A stretch of 64,000 nucleotides of DNA from contig CAXIPT010000004.1 of the NCBI GenBank assembly GCA_964030475.1, positions 1,359,606 through 1,423,605 on the forward strand, written 5' to 3'. Made by a program: the position numbers and the translations under genes. The notes under the pieces were generated by a model. It saw nothing but the letters and a program-made list of their open reading frames with translations. It made no database searches and had not been told where the DNA came from. Positions 13,106 to 25,127 of the stretch are shown piece by piece; position 1 is the first letter of the stretch, and each line of letters opens with the position of its first letter. Source of the DNA: Tethya wilhelma (lineage: Eukaryota > Porifera > Demospongiae > Tethyida > Tethyidae).

Positions 13106-14965
13106 CTCCCCTCTCCTCTCAGACGGTGCCCAGTTGTCCACTTCCTGTCCTGATTCGGCTCACAGTGACTACTCCTTTGGATCCACTGGCAGTGGGGCAG
13201 CCGAGGTTCACTCCAGGAGGAACAGTGCCTCCGCAGGAAGACAACCACCATTGTATCCACATCCACAGCCACAGCATCAGCCACAGCAGCACCCACAGCA
13301 GCAGCAGCCACAGCAGCAGCATCCACAGCAGCAAGGTGGATCAGGTGAGAGAATGAATAATAGACTGTTTAGTGAAAATGATTGGAAAAAAAATTAAAGA
13401 TAATACTGATAAAAAAAAGCTCCCCCCCCCCCAAAAAAATTTGTGTTTCAGTATGCCAGGTTGTGTGAGTGAGAGTTAGGCTATTTCTTATTGTCAGGCA
13501 CTTTGTTGGTGAAACTCTTAACTAGATATTATTGTATCCATGAAGGCTCACTGCATGCAGACTGTGTGTGATGAAATTCTTTTTACACAAAGGTTGAGGG
13601 TTTTTTTTTAAGTTGTAGTCTCCTAGTCACTTGTTTGATTCTTATCAAAATTAATGTCAAATCTCCTTCTATTTTTTCCTGACAGGCAGCGACAGTGGAG
13701 TAGTGCGTCAGAGAAAGCAAGAAACTTCGGCAAAGTACAAAGGTCACTATCGATCTCACTCGGGCTCACACATCACACCCCTCTCCATTCACAAAGAGGT
13801 CACGCCCCCTCCCGCGATCGCTGCCGTCCTTACGAGGAGACAAACGAGTGTACCCGCTCCTCGTTCTTCCTCTTCTTCTTCCGCGAGGCCCGACAGTGCC
13901 ATGTTCAACGATGTGCTAGATGACTTGAACAAGCTCACTCAAGACTTGGACACCCTGGTTGTTGATAATGGTGGTGATAGTACCGCCAATAGCAGTGTGG
14001 CTGGGAGCACAGGTAATGATGAGAATATTGTGTGGTGTACTTTAGCAATAATTGTGTGTGCATGGCAAAATTTAGAATGTAATAATANCCTTCAAAGTTT
14101 AATACTTTGGAGGTAAAGTGTGAATGGAATAAAATTTTGTTTGTGTTATACAGCTACATAGAATGGTGCATGACTCTGATACTGAGTTAACTAGTATGGC
14201 ATTGAGTCAGTAATAATTCTGTGTGCCATAGATAATATGTATAGTTCTCTTTGAACAAGAATTAGTGTTAGCAATCTAACGTGCTAGCTGAAAATTTTGT
14301 TTATTTTAATCTTTCAATTTTACTTCCGTCTGAATTCCTCTAGATGAGCTGTGTATCTCCAAAGAGGCTCCAACTTTGAATAATTCTTCTGGGGTGTATG
14401 ACAGTCTGTCTGGGGTGGCCCCTACTGATCAACAGTCATTATCGTCATCAACAGCTCAAGGTGGTACTCCCACCACTACGCCACTTGGAGCTGATGCTGT
14501 GGAGAAACATAAGAGATATCTAGCTTCACTGGACAACTACCAGGTATGTATGGGCAGCACACACAGGCACACACACACACACACACACAAAACTTTTCTC
14601 ATATATATATTCATCCGCACAAACAAGAATCATGCAAACTTGTTTTTCCGTAAATTTGCTCCAAGGTTTGTACATTTAACTCTACTTAGAATATTGGTCT
14701 TATCCAACAAAATGTCACGTGCTGTAAATTAGATGTCCTCATGTTTACCATGTGAAGTTGGCATTGCTTCTGCATGCCACTGCGGTGTGTGTGTGACTTA
14801 GTGTTGAGTGGTTTCACTCAAAACTAAATAATCTGTCAAGACTCCTCAGAATCTATGGCTCATGGCCCACCCCCACACACACTCATAGTATCCTACAGAA
14901 GTAGGTAACCTAATTATTTGCCATATGTTAGCAATGGCTTTGTGGTGACCACTTCACATGTTACA

Positions 14966-15008
<43 letters not shown>

Positions 15009-17762
15009 AAATTTTATACTTGACTCCAACTTAAGCTCGTGTAACTATGATCATTATTATTGTCAACTAGTGGGCCATTGCAAGGCTAGAATCAAGAAAT
15101 TTTAAGATAATTTTTTAAAAAAACAAGTGTACAGTCATAGTTGGTTGTAGCACTAAGTGGATTTGAATGTAAAGCACACATCGTTCTATTGTGACCCGTT
15201 CCTTTGAATAGACTTGAACCATTCCAGCACCATGTGTCCTACACATGAACACCATGACAGCTATAATAATGCACGAATTCATTAGTATCTAGAACATCTG
15301 GATACGTATGTGTGTGTGTGTGTGTGTGTTCGTCACAAAATATATTTTCGTACAAATTTTATTTGAGACTAAGTGGAAAACTTTAGGAGAAGAATATATG
15401 CCTTGTTGAAATAATAGTAGTATTAATCTGGCCCTTTTTTAATATGGATGCTAAAGAGGCAAAGTTCTATACTCACAAGCTTCAATACTGATACATTTTT
15501 CTCCAGTGGGTTTTGAACTGACTATGTACCTATACTCTTAGTACTATGCACACTGTATGCTGTATATAATGTGTGCCCCCACACGCATGTCTATTGCCAA
15601 TACCCAAACCACTTTAAAATGAGGTGATTTTATAAATGATATTGCTAATGTTGTTGACTTTGAGTGTGTGGCTAATGGAATTCCTCTCATCACACCATAT
15701 GTGTGTGAGGGAGTACAATGGAAGCTGTATGTATGTATGTATGTATGTATGTATGTGTGTGTGTGTGTTATTGCTGGAGATCACACCATTTCAAAACCAC
15801 AGAATGTTTGAATGTAAAACAATTCTTATAGATTCCTTCCAAGACCAATTTGACGTAAGAGTAATAAGCTTACTTGCATACCAGTATTCAAAAAAGTCTG
15901 TATTTTTAAGGTACAAATCTAGACCAAAACTAAATTCTCAAGTAGCTATTCCACTTGAAATGATAAGGGAATATGAATACCAAGTTTAGGTATAGAGCAT
16001 GTGTGTACACACTACGATGTATTCTTTAGTAGCCCAACTTACTGCTTATTGATTGTCTAACCTAACCAACAGCTAATGGCTAACTTAAAACTTTATTCTC
16101 TAATGATACAGTACAAATTCAAACCTTTAATAGTATCACCTCATGTGTACCTACCAGTTCGTGAATATACTTCAATCTCTAACCTTGTGAATGCCATTAA
16201 TTCTACCAATGAATTCTACAGCAACACCAGTATTGTAAGATGAATATAATATTCCTATTGTTCTCCGTCATACCATTGCGACCACAATGCTCTGCACATG
16301 CCAACACACCCTGTGTATCACCTGATAGTTCAAATTTAAGCAGTATGAACTTGCAGAAGAGCTTGCTTTACAGCTCAAGTGCTTGAGCAGGCACTGGGAT
16401 TGATAAACTCAAAACTAGCTTCTAATCTTTTATGGTGGCTCTCTCTTTCATGCGTCTATAGTTATTTTAAGAGCTTGAGCAGGCACTGTATGGGATTGAT
16501 AGATGTGTATCACCTGATAGTTCTAGCAATATAAACTCAAGCTCTTAAGTAGCTCTTTCATGCATCTTTAATTCCAAAGTGCTTGAGCAGCTAGGCACTG
16601 AGATGGATAGATCTGTATCACCTGATAGTTTGAAGGATATGAATTCAGAGTAGTTTTTGTTTTAAAGTTTTTATGGATCCCTGGTTGTTCCAAGTGCTTG
16701 TGTATGCACTGGGACGAATAGATATTTTTATCTATTTGAATCGTTTCAAACTGACTCAAAAATAAGCCTGTACTAAATGCTGTTTTTCCCGACTAAATGT
16801 ATCCTAACTAAAGAGCAAACATCTTATCTCCACAAAGCAAGCCATTTTGTTTCAATTTTATCTTAGTCAGTTGTGTAAGCTTCTCTATATATCCATCCAT
16901 CCTTCAAAATGTATGCCATCAACTTATTAGCATATTCATATTGTTGTATCAATAGGTGGGTGTGGCATTTACCATATTCATACTATTTTGAGAGGCCCTT
17001 ATTTCTCTCTAATAGAGACTAGTCTAACATCCTCTCTCCTGATACTGGAGATTATTCATGACTCTAAGATCATTCATGAGCCAGAAAACATCAGTTTTAT
17101 AGTGGAAGAATGTGGGCACAGAGTGTAATATGATATCACTTAGGTGTGGCCTATAGTCCATTGTTGTGGTCAGGCCATACTGTTTGTCACTGCTTGAGTG
17201 AATTGATTTGTATTTCCTTTAAAAACACACATCACACCATTTTGTAAAGTGCTTACAACTTGAGGCCTTTGTGAAATGCATTGAAAGAGGAAAAATGTTA
17301 ACCATGGAAATGATTTATCTGCTTTTTTGAGACACACATCATGCCATTTTGTGAAGAGGTTACTACTTAGGCCTTTGATATGTACTTAACCATTAAGAAT
17401 GATTGCAATCAGCTTGGTTTGTAAGGTAGTGTCTGTGTTATTCTTCTCTTTCTCTGATGTGGATCCTTTGTGCTTTGAAGATTGACTTCCCTGTTTACTA
17501 GCTGTGGTTCCCTGAGGCCACTACCAAACACTTGGTTCCTTTCAACAGAAGCTTGAACAGCAGAGAAGCTGTAAGAGGGGTAGACCCATGAACTGGACTT
17601 GTATGTCAGAATTTCCAGTTGCACAAAAAAAGAAAATCAATGTTGATGTGTCTGTAAGAGTGGTGTGTCTATTAGCTGAACTTTATTGGCATGAGAGTAC
17701 AAATCCTAACATTCACTCACTCACACTCAAGCAACTGCACACTAATGCATGCAAATTCATGA

Positions 17763-17793
<31 letters not shown>

Positions 17794-18043
17794 TCTCTCT
17801 CAGGTGCTCAGACTTCTCGATGCAATGGGACTAGAACAATACTCCCCAGTATTTCAACAGCAACAAATCAACGGTGACATCCTTGCCGATTGTGACGAAG
17901 AAATCTTAAAAAGTGAACTCCAAATCACCTCGAGACTTCACAGAATGAGACTGCTCCGTGTTATCAGTGGACAGTACTCTGTCATCGATATCATGTCTGG
18001 TAAAGATGGGTATGTTATGATGCTAAGACCGAATGCTTGTTGA
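9924..18043 (+). CDS. GAREM-like adaptor A: CABIT domain, Pro-rich linker, SAM domain (seven coding exons)
   Basis: Coding exons, joined in phase at GT/AG sites: 9924-11179, 12080-12197, 12722-12815, 13123-13344, 13686-14012, 14344-14543 and 17804-18043; about 818 residues, close to the usual GAREM length. The start ATG lies six bases after an acceptor (attacag). CABIT spans about residues 55-325 (IKVCKGYCG, EGDRFNVHFVKYT, NVPLNSAIPFGLLYNPYN). A YQNF motif follows (Y-x-N, GRB2 SH2 type). The linker has PPLPPPRVKK (SH3-ligand type), GYEYVETH, a His/Pro/Gln-rich run and a Ser-rich run. The last exon encodes a SAM domain (VLRLLDAMGLEQY to ITSRLHRMRLLRVI). GAREM proteins bind GRB2 downstream of receptor tyrosine kinases and affect MAPK signalling; that role is inferred here. 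A possible donor near 18009 could extend the C-terminus. Confidence 0.9.
11180..12079 (+). other. Intron of GAREM-like gene A
   Basis: A 900-nt intron with donor AACAGAAG|gtgtgt and acceptor cccattaag|G, phase 2. It is AT-rich and nothing else is recognised in it. Confidence 0.8.
13044..13102. repeat. (CT)n microsatellite acting as polypyrimidine tract
   Basis: About 59 bp of CT repeat, followed by cccctcccctctcctctcag and exon 13123-13344 of GAREM-like gene A. The repeat is effectively the polypyrimidine tract of this splice acceptor. Confidence 0.95.
14963..15008. repeat. (GT)n microsatellite
   Basis: A roughly 45-bp GT run in the long intron of GAREM-like gene A. Confidence 0.95.
15728..15769. 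repeat. (GTAT)n-(GT)n microsatellite
   Basis: A tetranucleotide tgta run passing into GT repeats inside the same intron. A frame through it is repetitive and not a gene. Confidence 0.95.
16313..16740. repeat. Imperfect tandem repeat, about 3-4 units of 95-190 bp
   Basis: Two words recur in order: tgtatcacctgatagtt (about 16315, 16506, 16614) and gcttgagcaggcactgggat with variants (about 16380, 16472, 16582, 16693). Unit lengths vary because of indels. Non-coding, within the intron of gene A. Confidence 0.7.
17762..17791. repeat. (CT)n microsatellite acting as polypyrimidine tract before the SAM exon
   Basis: About 30 bp of CT repeat, then cccttctctctcag and the SAM-coding exon at 17804. It is the third acceptor of this gene with an expanded CT run close upstream. 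Confidence 0.9.
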
Positions 18044-18050
18044 GGCGAAA

Positions 18051-18424
18051 GAGACAAATTCAAAACTGATTTCGACCGTCAAAAATTTATAAGGCATTTC
18101 AAGCATTTGTGCTATTCTCTCAGGTCAATATTAACAGGAAATGGAAATTATTTACACAAAAACCTTCTCTTATCATAAGAATTTATATTACTGATCATCT
18201 CAACAGATTGTATAATCTGAACCCCCCACCATATCAAGTTATTTGTATGTATAACATTGTATGTGTGTACGTACGTATGTTTGTGTGTGTTTGTGTGTTT
18301 GCTGTTGGTCTGTCAGTGGCTGTTATTTTAATATTTTTTGTGTACACTGTTTCAGTGCTCTTAATAATTTCAGTGTATTCATCACTGGCAATAATTGCAC
18401 CTCTCCGGTAGTGGTCGATATGCT
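18051..18424 (+). repeat. Duplicated ~370-bp segment (copy 1)
   Basis: It starts eight bases after the stop codon of GAREM-like gene A and matches 33726-34088 nearly throughout, from gagacaaa..ttcaaaactgat to gtagtggtcgatatgct. The main difference is a short deletion in the GT-rich middle of the second copy. It contains no gene. Confidence 0.85.
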
Positions 18425-18601
18425 CATAGATTTATCTATGATATGCTGTGCTAGCATTTACCTCCCCTGTCAAAGGAGAGAGCCTGGGTACGAGGCTACT
18501 AAAGAGCGTGGTAGAAGTCTATAATTGCTTTGAAGAAACGTGGACACAGATAACCACAGAAGCAGATCGATGAGTTCCCTACAGTAGTGTATCGCGGTGC
18601 G

Positions 18602-18989
18602 TCAGTGTTGTAGTACAGGACAAGATTTATTCACTTTTGGAGGATATGGTGGTGGAAAGGTAATTGCAATAATTGAGAATGGGAGTTTTTGTTGTGGAAT
18701 GGTGTTGGCTGGTTCAACGACATTCACTCCACAATGGACCAGTGGACACTTGAAATAATGCCAACAGTCGTACTCGTGTATGTCTTCCCAGATGCGTGGC
18801 CTATTGGGGTCTATCAATGGGTTTTGGTTGGCTGAGGGTATCACAGATCACAATCCAAGAATCTGCATTTCCGGGCTGGCTATGGGTCGATATCATCTCT
18901 GAGTCAAGCATCATGCTAATCTGAGGGTCAACTTTGATCAGATCACTCATATCTGGGATTGGATATTTGGTAGCTATTGCCAAACCCAT
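18602..18989 (-). pseudogene. Possible decayed coding fragment, unrecognised
   Basis: Two minus-strand frames overlap at 18801-18844. The upstream one is rich in Asp/Ser/Met (DMSDLIKVDPQISMMLDS). The downstream one has Cys, Trp and Pro residues (WEDIHEYDCWHYFKCPLVHC). A single frameshift would link them, so a broken gene or transposon remnant is possible. I do not recognise a family, and chance open frames are not excluded. Confidence 0.2.
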
Positions 18990-19904
18990 TCTAAAAGGCC
19001 AGTACCTAATGACACTAATGTTGGAAAGTCGAAGAAGATGAAGACTTAATGATAGAGTTCAAATATTTAACATAAACTATGCATGACATGTGGCTCATAC
19101 TTTGGCTTAATAATTATAATAAACCCATTCATAATAATGGCTTATTCTATAACTTTGTGTCTTCAAGGGTTCCCAAATAATGTGCATGTCCTGAAAGAGT
19201 CAATTATGTAATCTAAAAGGTTAATTTTTATTTTTTATGTTTATTATCTGTACTCAATGGACTTTCTCCTTCACTTTCTTTGAATGCATTGAATGCGCAT
19301 GCTCAGTAAAAAAAAAATTGCGCGCGCGGGAAGATTTGACGATGTTTACCTTCCGACTGAGTCATTCAGTGCTGCCATCATGTTAGACTCTGTCAGGCTG
19401 AACTGTCTTGTCAGCTGCTCTGTAGGCTTCCTTCAGAGGAAGAACTCACTGTGTTAAGCAAGTCGTCAGAATGAGTGTGTACAACTACATTTCTATTGGT
19501 GATGAGTGGACCCTAGGCCTACACTACCAGTGGCAGCCAGGTAGGGTCTGTAAATCAAAAAATCGATGTCAAGCAAACAGGGCTTTTAGTGGTGGCATAT
19601 ACAGTCCTAAATGGTAGTATTACAATCGCACTTACTAATTCCCGAGATCGTTACACTTTGCCCAGAAATTCAACATTCTTGTACTGAGGTTAAAGTTTAT
19701 GTGTGTGCGCATGCGCATAGATTCAAATTTGAACGAGTGCCGGTCTTTTCTGCTGGTAGTCCGCTGCAGTCTACAGTCAGAAGTTAGGAGGTGAGTCTGT
19801 GGTTGTTCCTAATTGAAGCACTTGCATGTTTGTATACCTGGGAGTGTGAAATTTCCATGTTGGTTATGGGTTGGTTGCAACTGATGACTGTATGATGTAG
19901 TGTA
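18990..19904. other. Non-coding stretch with GC-rich patches before the transposon
   Basis: No supported gene is seen. The stretch has a CpG patch at 19318-19335 (gcgcgcgcgg), an NRF1-like palindrome at 19706-19717 and two good splice donors (ccag|gtaggg near 19542 and aggag|gtgagt near 19791). It could be an old promoter with a non-coding first exon, but the target gene is not clear. Confidence 0.3.
19706..19717. promoter_or_regulatory. NRF1-like palindrome
   Basis: TGCGCATGCGCA, identical to the sites at 3066 and 59086. It lies in a GC-richer patch followed about 75 bp later by a strong donor-like site, which suggests a former or active promoter. Confidence 0.45.
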
Positions 19905-20291
19905 TCTCCTAAAGTATTGTGCCTAGATGCTTCCTATCTGGTACACAGCAAGTACTAGACCTGCCTATTACCTGTAATAAATTTGAAATAAATCTGTAGT
20001 TGTTGACCATCTGGGTGAAGAAATTGTTATTAAATAGCAGTTATGTAGTATTTAAATTGCATACTATATATTGAAAAAATCTGATTGGTCAATTGGAGGT
20101 CCATTATTTTACTTATGGACCTCCTTTAACTATATAGCTAAGTAGGTTTCTAATAAAAATGTCTAGGAACAAAAACTACAATTGGCCTGACCAATGATAT
20201 CTATTTTCATGTGCATATGCATTAATTTATGTTTCTTTTTTTTCTACAGACTTGATTAGCTAAATATTAGAGCTCTTTAATCTGTGTCGTG

Positions 20292-23200
20292 ATGACTTTA
20301 GTCATGGTATATATGAATTCATTACGCTGATAGTCAGTTAGTAGTAAGTTAATATTAATAAAATTTTGCGATTTTGCAGGTTGATCCATCGTACGGTGAA
20401 CTGATTGATTTGCTTGATGCTGCTGAACACGATTCAAAAACAGACGCCGGACAATCTGTAGCAGAGATATTGACTGAGAAGTTTAGTGCAATCTACCCAC
20501 ACATTCCAATTCCTAGACCAAGTCGTTTTCTGGACACTGTTCACAGAATAGCTGCACCAACAAAGCCTTCAGCTGGCAGACAGCAGAAACTGTTAGGATC
20601 ACCTCTCTCTTCCTATCGTCGTCGGCGCTGGATACCCAGGAACAGGCACAAGCCAGGTGGGTAACATAATAATTATGTAATATGAATGACATTAATTGTT
20701 AACTCTGTTACTATCACTAACTTGAGCAAACTAGCTAGTGCAAACATACATGCATGGACAGTAGGATAAGCATGTATATCTTACAAACCACCGATAATAA
20801 TTATTATGAGGTATTTAGAAAATTTCCCAATCTACGGTATATGTAAGTTTAAACTATATCCTCACTGCATACACAATTATTATTAATAACCGTTGTATAA
20901 TTATCGATGTTCACCTTCGAGTATTCAAATTTTCAAATTTTTCACAATTCGACCAATTCAGTACAGATTGCCGTACATTTTAAGTGTTGGCTATGTGCGA
21001 TAGAGGTGAAAATTTCCTGGATTACAAGAGGCTAAAATCACTTTTGATGGGGATTTTTAATTTGACTGTTGACTGTTAAAGTGGTCAAAGTCCAAATTGT
21101 CAAATTTAAGTCCACCAATATTTGGCTGCTGTATAAGAATGTACTATGCGCACACACAAATATTTGTCATGCAGTTTATGTTCTGTGGAGCAAACTGTCA
21201 AATTTTTTGACCGTCAATATTTCTAGCTATATATGTTCTTAATAATAATAATTGATGATTGTGGTATTGGTTCTTATTGCAGATTCTAATGTATTTCCGA
21301 TTAGTCTAGAGCAGTATGATCTTACAGAGAGCATATTACAGAAAGCATTTACCCAGTGCTTAACAGGGCAAGACTCATGTTGGACTCTTTCTAAACCAGC
21401 AACGATTGGTTTTTATAGAGACTTGCATCACTATCTCCGACATTGGCCACCTGCAAGATCAGCTACTAAAACCAAAATAGGAAAGTTTTATCTATCAATT
21501 GATGCAAATTTTAGATTTAGAATTAATATGTCAAGTCGACCTGACAACACTTACATGTTTGTTCAACAAGTTGTTGATTCGGGCAGGTTGAACACTGAAC
21601 CTATGCATTACGGTGTTGACAATACAGTTGCGCAGTTAAAGTGTGCAGTGTCAGAATACCAGGAAGATCTTAAGGTGATGTCGCAAAAAATCTCTGAGCA
21701 GCAAGATATGTTACAAGAAATGAAGAAACAAGTGGAAATGGCAGGCAATGAATTGGAATCTTCTAGGCGTGTGCTATCTGATGTTACAAACAAGCTTCAG
21801 AAAACTTTTAAACAACGAGACACTGCTCGTAAGAAGGCCTGCAAAAGTCAAGAAAAGCTTGAGGCTGTGCATTTAGATTCTGTTTACTATGAACAAGAAA
21901 TGGAAGCTAAGATTGATGACTTGACTGACTGTGTTAAAAGTTCAGCCTCTAGGGAACATGATCCTTCACTAAATTTTAGTTTTCAAACCAAAGAAGGTGG
22001 TAGAGTATACACAACAGCTGTGAGAGAACTATATTACAAACTACTCGCAGATCAGTTGCCCCCAGCTAAAGTTGCTAGCACAATCAGGACTGTTTTGAAG
22101 AGTTTTTTACCTACAGTAGATGTTGACAGTTTGAAGTTACCTCAACAATCTTGTGCTTCATACATGAGAAGAGAGGAACTTACAACTGTGAATTTAGCCT
22201 GTAATGCAGCGAGTCTTCTAGAAAAAGCAAAGTCGGATTCTTTTAACCTAAACAGTGATGGGACCACATTGTCTCAGAAAAAGTTGCAAGGTACAGCACT
22301 TAATAATGTGGTTATTTCAGTCAATGAAATTTCTGATGGAAGTGCAGACTCAATGATAGATGACATTTCCCAAGAACTACAGAAACTCAGAGATATAGCC
22401 CATAAACTGCATTTACCCAATGCGAATAAAATCAACTGGACACTTATTAAATCATCAACATCAGATTCTGCATCAACACAGAAGAGATTTAATAAATTGG
22501 TTGAAGAAAAACAAAAAGAAGACAGGGAACGTTTTGGCCAAGCAATTGACTGTACTGATGTTAGTGATGTGAATGAACTTGTTGAAAACTTCTGCTGCAT
22601 GCATCTCGGGGTTAATCTCCGGAAATCCTTTTTTACTGGTGAAGAATCTACAAATGCTTCAACTGATGTACTGGTGCATGAGTTTTGTAAGCTGCTAAGC
22701 AGTAGTGGTTGCAAGCATGGTATACCTGAGTATACTCATGGTGCAGTTGGATTTCCTGATTTTAATGTTAATGGGTGACTCAAGCTATTATCAACAGTGT
22801 GCAATGGTTAAATTGGACAGACAAATTGGCAGCAAATACTTTGTAACAGCAGCCAATTCGGGAAAAGTGCTTTTCCTCCGGGTAGCTGCAATTGAATTTT
22901 TAAAATATATTGGGAAAGAAAACAGAAATAAATTAGAACAAAGTGTTTTTCAAAAGCTCCAAGACCCTCTTGAATTAGTTCACCTGAAGGCAGATGCTAT
23001 CATGTTCCATCACGTTTATTCTAACCTAGTGATGCTAGCAAAATCAACAGATCTAAACAAAAGCATGCTGGACATGAATCAGCATTATTTGGAGCTTCAA
23101 ATGTTTTTATCAGAAGTAGAGAGATACCCTGAAACAGCTATGGATCGAAACCGAGAAGTGTTTCCATCAGAAAAAAGACTATATGGTGACGACAAAAAAA

Positions 23201-24195
23201 TCAACCACCGCCTGCATCCAGTTTATGGACATATTGAAGAAGTAGTTTTTTCAAGAAATGAAACCGATGAGGATCTTCTCTATCCATTGCTCAGTTCAGG
23301 GGCAAAAGCAATGAAAGGGAAACTCGCGACTTATGCACAAAACCAGCTACCCGGAGGAAAGTACTGGAACCCTCAACCAGATGTTAAACGCATTTTGAAC
23401 TCACTAAAGCCCAACAATGATATCTGTGAAAGCATTCTTGGACTTAACGACTACATATCAATAGTGATGCCAAACTTACATCAAATGTCTAAATCAAATC
23501 TAGTTCAAGCCAAAAAAAACAAGAGTGTGCAATGGCTAGGAGCTTTGCCCAGTGATCAACAGCACGAAGTTGTTGAACTTGCGAGAAAGAATAGAATAGA
23601 AGTGAGAAAAGCTTATCAAAATGCTGAAGATGATAGATGCAGATTTCGTCAAGCAAAGATGATTCGAGAGAAAAACCGTAGAGATGCTCTTCGAGAGCGA
23701 GCATCTAAAGAAAGAGAGAGACTATCAAGCATACATGTAATATCATCAGTGGATGAGTTAAAAGATATCCTCTCTGAAATTGATGAAGAGGATATCAGTA
23801 CTGCCAAAAAACAACAAAAAAAGCGTGCATTTCTTAGGGAACAGATTAATGTTAGGAAAAAAGTGTTTCAAGAGAGGATTAATATACCATTTACTACCAA
23901 GGGTAAACAGAGACCACTAGCAGACATTATCAGAGAATTTTCTGCCCATTTGCAGACTAAGTGTGCTGGAACTGGTAGTATGCATAACCATACATCAACA
24001 TCAATTGTCGGACGAAGTGTGATGCATAGGTTTGAAGTGAACAATGAAGAAAAGTGGTTCTCAGGAGTTATCATCAGTTATAATCCAGCATCTCACTTAC
24101 ACGAAATTGCATATGATGACGAGGAAGAACACTGCTATTTTAATTTATTAGAAGACCTGTCTAATGGTGACTTAATTGTTCAAACTGATTTTTAA
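20292..24195 (+). CDS. Transposase-like protein with coiled coil and C-terminal Tudor-like domain; frameshifted
   Basis: Proposed exons are 20292-20306 (ATG, five codons; tentative), 20380-20656 and 21283 onward, with matching phases at GT/AG sites. The frame from 21283 stops at 22776-22778. A second frame runs to 24195 and continues the same kind of sequence, so one frameshift lies near a GGG run at 22773-22775. In order: an N-terminal part with a basic run (SSYRRRRWIPR), a coiled coil (about 21610-21930), a region with NSDGTTL and TSDSAST that could hold acidic catalytic residues, CCMHLGVNLR, a Lys/Glu-rich helix (about 23560-23880), and a C-terminal segment (VGRSVMHRF..EKWFSGVI..HEIAYDDEEE) resembling a Tudor or chromatin-reader fold. 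Flanking inverted repeats support a transposon origin. The exact superfamily is not recognised. It may be inactive, or the shift may be a sequencing error. Confidence 0.6.
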
Positions 24196-24543
24196 AATTA
24201 TTAAACTTTTGTAACAGTGTATATAATGATATTGTAAAATTTTAATTATGATAATCAACATCTCTGCAATGTCCTTCAAAGTAACTCTAGTCATAGCAAC
24301 TTCAGTTAGCAATGGGGCATATCATCATCTTGCTGTTGGAGCTTCAGAGATATAGCTGAAAAATTTTAGTGTTACATTCTTGCACCTCTTTTTGTAGTTG
24401 TTTCATACATACTTTCTCTACGGAATCAGAGAGAAAATTAATTTGTTTACATTAACACACAGTTTTTAATTTTATAGTGAAATCAACAAACCTTGAATTG
24501 TGATCATTATCAGAGAAACAAATCTTCTTCAACTATTATAGTA
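24196..24543. other. 3' flank of the transposase-like gene
   Basis: AT-rich sequence after the stop at 24195. No gene or clear regulatory element is seen before the MITE at 24544. Confidence 0.5.
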
Positions 24544-25127
24544 TATACAGTAGACTCTCCATTAACAGACACTCCCAACAGCGGACATACACCTTATAGC
24601 AAAAAGAGTCCTGTGTCCCAACTGCTTTTCCTATAAATTCTGTACTTAGAAAACACCCGAATAACGGCCACCTCTTATTTCCAGACAACGGACACTGCAG
24701 TTCGTCCCAAGCAGTCAACCGCCATATAAATCCTAGCCTGAATATAGCGGACAGTATGCCTGGCATTGGTAAGGGTCGCTTTTTTTGCTAGAGTCATTGT
24801 GAATGTGGACATCTGGTCAGCTGATCAGCGAGACTGCCACTGCAGCAAGCCAACAGGCAACTATATATACTCTTGCTGCTAAGTTCTTATCTGGACCTAA
24901 AGTGAGTCATACATGAAGTCTAGCCCAAGTTCAGGTCATTCAACAAAAAGGAAATTTTTTTATAGTTCATGATGCTGCCTTTCATTGTAGAAAGTTAAAA
25001 ATAGTAATAAACACAAAATAGAGGTGATACAACAATAACACCCCAATTAAGGACATATACCCTGAATAACGGACACAGGGCTGTGTCCCAAAGTGTCCGC
25101 AATTTGGAGAGTCATATATACTGTATA
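24544..25127. mobile_element. MITE with TATACAGTA..GACTCTCC ends
   Basis: The left end tatacagtagactctcca is mirrored by tggagagtcatatatactgtata at the right end. Subterminal words (ggacac, tgtcccaa, gtgtccgc) also recur in inverted order, e.g. gtcctgtgtcccaa near 24608 and gctgtgtcccaaagtgtccg near 25081. It is about 584 bp with no coding region, nested inside the larger transposon. Confidence 0.65.

Larger units (their letters stand above)
14544..17803 (+). other. 3.26-kb intron before the SAM exon of GAREM-like gene A
   Basis: Donor CAACTACCAG|gtatgt and a (CT)n-rich acceptor ending in ctctctcag, phase 0. It holds GT/CA microsatellites (14563-14588, 14963-15008, 15310-15329), a GTAT tract (15728-15769), the degenerate tandem repeat at 16313-16740 and a pair of ~60-bp direct repeats (about 17223 and 17330). 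A segment at 17420-17580 resembles 37430-37590 downstream of the collagen genes. No separate gene is seen. Confidence 0.75.

Noticed and set aside
12704..13334. Minus-strand frames with Arg-Glu or Leu-Trp runs near 13 kb
   Set aside because: They come from the CT microsatellite and the CAG-rich exon of GAREM-like gene A read backwards.
18109..18411. Hydrophobic open frame after gene A, repeated at 33785-34042
   Set aside because: It is part of a duplicated AT/GT-rich segment; no family resemblance, and the reading differs between copies because of an indel.
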